DNA of 64,000 bases, from NCBI RefSeq assembly GCF_004379255.2, contig NC_056049.1, positions 13,438,063 through 13,502,062 on the forward strand, written 5' to 3'. Made by a program: the position numbers and the translations under genes. Origin of the DNA: Salvia splendens (lineage: Eukaryota; Streptophyta; Magnoliopsida; Lamiales; Lamiaceae). This document shows positions 58,030 to 64,000 of this stretch, in pieces (the stretch's first letter is position 1; the number at the start of each line of letters is the position of its first letter). The notes beneath the pieces are model-generated. The model ran no database searches, was not told the DNA's origin, and saw nothing but the letters and a program-made list of their open reading frames with translations.

Positions 58030-59040
58030 CTCATGTCTCGTCCATTACTGATACTAAAACAACCATTATTTAGTATAGTATGTACATTATGTAAATTAGA
58101 AACAACTACTCCCTAGCTGAGATGATATCTAAACCCTCGTTGAATGACTGAAACTCGTGGCGTTTGGTAATGATTTTGTTACTTAGTACACACTATACCC
58201 TAGCCTAAGGGATTGTTAAACCTTTGGAAAAACAAGAAACGTGCGCCGAAAAAGCAAACACGACCAAAATTAATTTAAACTGGTCAGAAAAAATGTACAT
58301 CATAGATCACAAATCGTGCATTACAGACCTTAAAACAACCATTATAAAATATATTATGTACATTATGTGTATCAGTTAAAAACTGCTACCTAGCCGATAT
58401 GATTTCTACCCCCTAGATTAATGACTGAAACTCGCGTACTTTGACGACGATTTTAAGAATTAGTACATACTATACCCTAGCCTCAATAATTTATAAACCC
58501 TTTGGGAAAACAAGAAACGTGCGCCAAACAATCAAACACGGCCAAACTTAAATTAAATTGGTGAGTTAAAAAGTACATTATATATCAAAAAACGGGCATT
58601 ACAGAACCTAAAACAACCATTATATACTATAATATGTACATTATGTAAATCAGTTAAAAACTACTACCTAGCGGATATGATTTCTAAACCTTAGATGAAT
58701 GACTGAAACTCGTTGACTCAATGCGTACTACACCCTAGCCCCAAGGATTGCTAAACCCTTGGGGAAAATAATAAACGTGGACCGAACAATCAATCTCGGC
58801 CGCGTAAATTACACTGGTCAACAAACAATTACATTACAGCTCACAAATCGTCCATTATTTCACATAAAACAACCATTACACAATCACATATGAACATTAT
58901 GTGTATCCGTTAAAAATTACAATCTTGTTGCTTTAATTTCTAAACCCTAGATGAATAAACTCGTGGACTCACTCCATACTATACCCTAGCCCCAATGATT
59001 GGTAAACACTTGGGTAAAAACAAGAAATGTGGACTGATAT
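58030..59040. repeat. Four diverged tandem units of about 250-290 bp
   Basis: Each unit contains AAAACAACCATTA, TACATTATGT, AAACCCTAGATGAAT-like, ACTGAAACTCGTGG and ACTATACCCTAGCC phrases in the same order. The units differ by substitutions and small gaps. Confidence 0.85.
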
Positions 59041-59549
59041 TTTACTCACTAATTTGTGTAACAAAACAAAACATAAAATACAATGAATTACTCAAGCAAC
59101 TGGAAATTTCTGTAAACAACTAGCCTTGAAGATCATTGCAAGCAAAAAAATACATACCTTCTTCCATTGAATAGTAAAACGCAAGCAGGTATTCTTCAAA
59201 TCGGTATTGTTAGAGAATTAATAACCAAACGGTTTTCTTCAATTACGAAAAACAGAAACGATTTTGGAACCTTCATGTGTTGAATGGAGAACAAACGCTG
59301 GAATGTAAGGGAGAAACGACAGATTGCATCGTACAATCATTGACAGAAACCGCTGAGATTTTGGAAGATAGAATCAAGGAAATTGCCATAACAAACACTT
59401 TTGTGTATACCAAATTTAGCCTTTTCGATTTTTTTAATGATTAAATTTAAATTCATGAGGCATTATTTTGGGCCATCAAATCTTGAAATTGAATGGACGA
59501 GATTAAAAAGAACAATAGAATAAAATATGTAAAAAGGATATGAATACAT

Positions 59550-59586
<37 letters not shown>

Positions 59587-60000
59587 CATGATCTATGGCA
59601 AACACCTCTTAACCATATAACTAGAGAACAAATAATAGCCACAAGATCAAAAAAATCAAGGGCTAGTATTAATTTTTGAATTTAAGGAGAAATTAGTTCC
59701 CTCAATCACAAATTTACTCTACAATAACAAGGCAGGGGTATAATGGTCATTGCATATCCAAAAATAGGATACGTCGGCAAATTAGAATTCATCTCCTCTT
59801 CTTCTCTTCTCCATCCTCATCACCGCCTTGTACCTGCCATTGTCGCAGCGGCGGCAGGAGATTCAACCTCATTGTGCGATTCAACCTTTTCTTCTCTCTT
59901 CTGCAAAATTCGCGCGATTCAACCTTCTCGTCGATGTTGGCGTCGCCGTCGTCACGTTCTGCAGGAATCGGACGCTGAATTGGAGGAAAAAGGCGTCGCT

Positions 60001-60088
60001 GATGGTGGAATTGGATGCTAGAGATGAGCGAATCCAGGTTTTGGAAAGGATTGTGGATAAAGTAGAATCGGAAGATTTGGCAGAGTAG
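60001..60088 (+). pseudogene. Short coiled-coil-like coding fragment
   Basis: The ATG at 60001 gives 28 codons, MVELDARDERIQVLERIV to SEDLAE, then a stop. It looks like the middle of a host coiled-coil protein rather than a whole gene. The GC-rich leader before it (59790-60000) fits a captured 5' part of a gene. The family is unknown. Confidence 0.35.
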
Positions 60089-60387
60089 GAAATGCAGATG
60101 TGCTTTGATGAGAAGGAGATGGTGATTAGGGAGATCGGCGGTGGAAGGAGGTGGATGGTCACAGCCATTGCCTACTTCCATGCTCACAGAAATCATTGAT
60201 TTTTGTTGATTAGAGTTTCAGTTTTGGATAATTGTTGCTAAATAATGCACTTAATTTGCTTCAATTTTGTGTTTGCTGCACTGGCATATATTTTTGATCA
60301 CTACTATTATGAGAATTTGATTTCTAGAATCTTGATGGTGCTTGAGTTTGGAATTAGATCACTTCATATTTATGTGTTGTTCTTTGT

Positions 60388-61438
60388 GTTTTGTAAACAA
60401 GAGTGAAGTAAAATAAGAATAAGAGTGATGTAATTTGTAAACAAGAGTGAAGTAAAATCAGAATAAGAGTGATGTGTTTTGTAAACAAGAGTGAAGTAAA
60501 ATCAGAATAAGAGTGACGTGTTTTGTAAACAAGAGTGAAGTAAATTAACAATAAGAGTGATGTGTTTTGTAAACAAGAGTGAAGTAAAAGAGTGATTTGT
60601 TTTGTAAACAAGAGTGAAGTAAAATCGGAATAAGAGTGATGTGTTTTGTAAACAAGAGTGAAGTAAAATCAGAATAAGAGTGATGTGTTTTGTAGACAAG
60701 AGTGAAGTGCTTTCTGAACAAGAGTGAAGTGTTTTGTGAACAAGAGTGAAGTAAAATCAGAATAAGAGTGATGTGTTTTGTGAACAAGAGTGAAGTAAAA
60801 TCAGAATAAGAGTGATGTGTTTTGTGAACAAGAGTGAAGTAAAATCAGAATAAGAGTGATGTGTTTTGTGAACAAGAGTGAAGTAAAATCAGAATAAGAG
60901 TGATGTGTTTTGTGAACAAGAGTGAAGTAAAATCAGAATAAGAGTGATGTGTTTTGTGAACAAGAGTGAAGTATTTTCTGAACAAGAGTGAAGTGTTTTG
61001 TGAACAAGAGTGAAGTAAAATCAGAATAAGAGTGATGTGTTTTGTGAATAAGAGTGAAGTAAAATCAGAATAAGAGTGATGTGTTTTGTGAACAAGAGTG
61101 AAGTGTTTTTTGAACAAGAGTGAAGTGTTTTGTGAACAAGAGTGAAGTAAAATCAGAATAAGAGTGATGTGTTTTGTGAACAAGAGTGAAGTAAAATCAG
61201 AATAAGAGTGATGTGTTTTGTGAACAAGAGTGAAGTGTTTTCTGAACAAGAGTGAAGTGTTTTGTGAACAAGAGTGAAGTAAAATCAGAATAAGAGTGAT
61301 GTGTTTTGTGAACAAGAGTGAAGTAAAATCAGAATAAGAGTGATGTGTTTTGTAAACAAGAGTGAAGTAAAATCATGCTAGGAGTGATGCGTTTTGTAAA
61401 CAAGAGTGAAGAAAAATCATGCTAAGAGTGATGTATTT
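60388..61438. repeat. Minisatellite, about 44-bp unit, roughly 24 copies
   Basis: The unit is a 24-bp piece (AACAAGAGTGAAGTAAAAT) plus a 20-bp piece (CAGAATAAGAGTGATGTG) with TTTTGT joining. Some units repeat only the first half (TTTCTGAACAAGAGTGAAGT). Left units have GTAAACAAG and middle units GTGAACAAG, showing local homogenisation. Because 44 is not a multiple of three and the minus strand lacks stops, long meaningless frames arise on the minus strand. Confidence 0.92.
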
Positions 61439-61959
61439 CAGGGTTATGAATTGGAAGGTATCGAAATCCATTTGCCTTTGCTGAATAATTAAGCTACTTT
61501 TTGCCCGATTCCTCTTAATTTGTGCAATTTTTTTTAGTTTCATCTTCATAATCTTGCAAATATGCAATTCACAAGTGCTTAACAAACTGCGAATCTTGCA
61601 AATCATACAATTCACACGCACACAAATTCCTACTTGTATTATAATCACAACATACAATTTTCAGCTGCGTAGATCAAACAATACCAAAATAGTTCATACT
61701 TACAATTTACAATAATCATCCAATGAAATTATAGCCATGTATCACAAACTAGAATCGCCATTAACGAGGTGCTATCACAAACTAGAATCGATCAAAATGT
61801 TCGATTCTATGAACAGTGCAAATGATCAATTTCATAGTAATCTTAATTTGAATAGCATAAATCGCATGAATCCACCATAGTTCTTTCTTATTGAGATCAG
61901 ATCTTGCAGATGCGATCAAATAATTTACGAAATATGGATGAATTGCAATTGCTAACTGC

Positions 61960-62132
61960 CGCTGTAACGTGGCGAATGCGCCGGGGAGCCTTGCGCCCGC
62001 TGCACAGGTTGAAGGTTTGAGCGTGGTGTTGGTAGGGTGGAGGCGGATGATGAGTTCGGCGGCGGAGCCTACATCGTCGCCGCCTTCATCGGTGAAGAAC
62101 AGCGAGTCGCCGGGGGAGAATGTCGTTTTCAT
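61960..62132 (-). pseudogene. GC-rich coding-like fragment in the right part of the element
   Basis: The minus strand from 62132 reads MKTTFSPGDSLFFTDEGG and LIIRLHP. It is GC-rich against an AT-rich setting and may be a captured 5' exon of a host gene. There is no recognised family. Confidence 0.3.
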
Positions 62133-62307
62133 AATGAGAATGAAAGGAATCTGCGTAATTCATTTAAATTTGATAATTTAATTTCCAAAAATACCCTTGG
62201 CCTATTTTACATTATTAAAATAATTAATATTTATTTCATTAAGATGTGTGGCTGAGATTTGTTCTCTAGTTATACACTTAAGATTAGTTATACCTTGATC
62301 ACTACCC

Positions 62308-62381
<74 letters not shown>
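62308..62381. repeat. (TA)n tract between two elements
   Basis: About 70 bp of nearly pure TA, separating the right end of the previous element from the left end of the next. Similar tracts lie at 54106-54129, 54648-54700, 54957-54975 and 59553-59582. Confidence 0.95.
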
Positions 62382-64000
62382 GAGTCTCATTATTCACAAA
62401 TCCAGTCTTAAACACCGAACTAGAGACCAAATTTGGGCCCTTAGATCTAGGGTTTAATGGATAAGATTAGACCATGCTATATTAATTTCGCTCCTTCATT
62501 AGGTAGACAATTTACTTCAATGCAGGGGTATTTCGGTCAAAACATATATGAGCTCATCTCCTACCCCATCTCATCTTCTCTTACTTCCTCCGTCTAAATC
62601 TCTCTTCCATCCATCTCTATCTCTAACCAAAATTGAAATCCTTAGAACTCGTCGTCCTCAACGTATCTGGCCCTCCTTCGCGATACCGCTGCCGTCGCCG
62701 GTGTGAGACGGCATGTGCTGCCGTCACTCTCACGGCTGTCACGCCCTTTCAGCGTCGTCACCTCACCATAGTCGCAGATGCGTCGTACCAGCCACCATCG
62801 GTTTGCGCTCGGAGTTGTCTGACTCCACCTCTGCCTATTTCCACTCGAAGCTACGTTGTCGTCATCTCCTTCGTGCTGCATCTGTTCACCGTGTTCGTTG
62901 TTGCAGTCGGGTGACCACCATGGACAGAACTGTCTCGCTGTTGTTTCTGAGTACAAATAACTCTTGGATCATAAAATGATGGCCATAATTGATTAAAAAA
63001 TGTGATGAGCAAGTGAGATTGGTGCGGAAAAGGTGATGCATTTTGTTTGATTACTTAATCCATTTGTTCAATTATTGGGGCAGAGTTTTGGTTTTCTAAA
63101 GCTGAAGGCTCTTCCGTGGACACTGCAGAAACGAAGTATTTGTAGAAGAATTTGGAGTCTTACTGGATGAAGTAAAACCTAGTATAATGAAGTATTAACA
63201 TTTTGGAATGAAGTAATAAACCTACTGGAATAAATTGTACTATTATTTACAGTGAATAAAGTAAAAAACCTTGTTCAATGAATTTGAAAGAAACATGTGT
63301 TGAATCATGTGAAAACCTATTGGAATGAACTAAAATCCTATTTGAATTAAGTAATGACACATTTGAATGAAGTAATAAACCTACTGGAATAAAGTAAAAA
63401 TATGTTCATTTCCAATTTATTACGTAATGGATGGAATGAAGTAATACACTTACTTGAATGAAGTATAAACATACTAGAATGAAGTAAAAATATATTCATT
63501 TTCAATTTATTACGTATTGTATTGAAGTAATAAACCTATTGGAATGAAGTAAACACCTACTAAAATGAAGTAATACCTACTGGAAATAAGTTCTGCACTG
63601 GTATTTTTCAATTTATTAGTACAATATGTTATACGTCAATATTAATAGTCATTTGGTTCTTTTCATTTCTAATATTATTCATTATATTAATTCATTTAAC
63701 CAAGCTATTACTTAATTCAGATAGTTCCATCACTTCATCTATTAGTTTGTAATTTATTACTTCATTTATTTGTTTTCTGACAATATAATGATACATTTAT
63801 TTGTTTGTAATTTGTTACTTCATTCCAGTAGTTTTGATACTTCATTTCCTTGGTTAATTACTTTATTACATGTGGTTATAACTTCATCAAGTACGTTATT
63901 TAGTTCATTACAAATATAATTTTTCGCAAACTATGCATACAACACGGTTCAATTCATATTACTTCATTACTTGATGTTATTACTCCATCAAGTGCGTTAT
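62382..64000. mobile_element. Left part of another (TA)n-flanked element with GAATGAAGTA arrays
   Basis: It begins GAGTCTCATTATTCACAAAT, and ACCGAACTAGAGACCAAAT recalls AACTAGAGAACAAAT of the previous element's arms. A CAGGGGTATTTCGGTCA phrase, as in the previous element (CAGGGGTATAATGGTCA), and a GC-rich leader-like region (62580-62920) follow. From about 63130, GGAATGAAGTAA-type motifs recur, at first on the plus strand and after about 63700 inverted (TTACTTCATT). The right end is beyond the window. Confidence 0.7.

Larger units (their letters stand above)
54976..59552. mobile_element. Large (TA)n-flanked element carrying gene-like pieces and motif arrays
   Basis: The left terminus GGGAGCCTTATTCTCCTATT and the right, read inward, GGGATGTATTCATATCCTTT lead into loosely matching arms (TTCTTTTTAATC...GATC/TTCAAT). 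(TA)n tracts flank it. Inside are a GC-rich leader-like region (55180-55470), a possible two-exon frame, GCATTAT-rich repeats, a minus-strand FAR1/MULE-like exon, and four diverged tandem units of about 280 bp. It is 4.58 kb. No complete transposase was found. Confidence 0.7.
59583..62307. mobile_element. (TA)n-flanked element with a 44-bp minisatellite and gene-like ends
   Basis: GGGTCATGATCTATGGCAAA on the left and GGGTAGTGATCAAGGTATAA from the right start arms of about 65 bp. Both carry TATAACTAGAGAACAAAT and then AGCCACA. (TA)n tracts lie on both sides. Inside are a leader/coding-like GC-rich part (59743-60190), the minisatellite, and another GC-rich part near 61960-62140. It is 2.7 kb; no transposase was recognised. 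Confidence 0.78.

Noticed and set aside
54976..59552. Helitron
   Set aside because: The two ends form inverted similarity with GGG termini next to (TA)n, and I see no CTRR-with-hairpin right end or Rep/helicase sequence.
60845..61315. 156-codon minus-strand open frame
   Set aside because: It is a translation of the 44-bp minisatellite; all minus frames are open, and the peptide simply repeats.
60388..61438. CRISPR-like array
   Set aside because: The units are contiguous without unique spacers, the genome is eukaryotic, and there are no cas genes.
62633..62979. Open frames of 88-104 codons on both strands
   Set aside because: GC-rich leader-like DNA with overlapping frames on both strands and no recognised motif; possibly a captured gene piece, but no frame can be chosen.
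1..64000. tRNA, rRNA or other RNA genes
   Set aside because: I saw only tRNA-complementary primer-binding sites of retrotransposons and no tRNA cloverleaf or rRNA sequence; a structure search would be needed to exclude small RNAs.

Overview
This window is nuclear DNA from a flowering plant, most likely a eudicot; I cannot name the species. It is AT-rich and intron-bearing, and it is packed with Copia and Gypsy LTR retrotransposons, hAT, PIF/Harbinger and Stowaway-type elements. It holds one convincing complete host gene: a 12-exon minus-strand KDM3/JHDM2-type (JMJ25/IBM1-like) histone H3K9 demethylase at 17326-26199. Its reconstructed exons join in frame to a 995-residue protein.

Layout. 1-6.6 kb: the right part of a deleted hAT copy, a solo LTR with a perfect 5-bp target duplication (1120-2579), a second LTR-like block (3256-6323) carrying a nested 1.5-kb LTR (4133-5664), and a small hAT MITE. 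6.6-10 kb: mostly non-coding DNA with three Stowaway-like MITEs, plus possible exons of an unidentified minus-strand gene. 10.06-14.34 kb: a nearly full-length hAT element with a broken transposase, into which DNA copied from two introns of the nearby JMJ gene has been inserted. 14.8-15.05 kb: an orphan coding-like exon. 15.15-16.99 kb: a PIF/Harbinger element whose transposase has lost its second catalytic Asp. 17.3-26.2 kb: the JMJ gene, with nested MITEs in intron 4. 26.3-32.9 kb: AT-rich DNA, then a mosaic of minus-strand Copia pieces interrupted by a solo LTR and a hAT fragment. 32.9-37.3 kb: a plus-strand Tork/Tnt1-like Copia element with frameshifts and stops.

37.3-52 kb is a deep nest. 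A minus-strand Copia LTR was split by a solo LTR (37872-40665) and by an Athila-like Gypsy element (40682-50721). The Athila gag is itself split by a 3.5-kb solo LTR (42938-46403). The Athila copy has gag, protease and a downstream ORF but no reverse transcriptase, RNase H or integrase.

52.4-54.1 kb holds a MITE nested in a MITE and a short direct duplication. 54.1-64.0 kb is the least ordinary part: five consecutive elements sit between (TA)n tracts. The first four have related inverted ends, and the fifth runs out of the window. Most carry their own short motif or minisatellite array, and the three large ones carry gene-like GC-rich pieces. One includes a fragment resembling the C-terminus of FAR1/FRS-MULE proteins. 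Apart from JMJ, most of what is transcribable here is mobile DNA, and nearly every element ORF has at least one disabling change.
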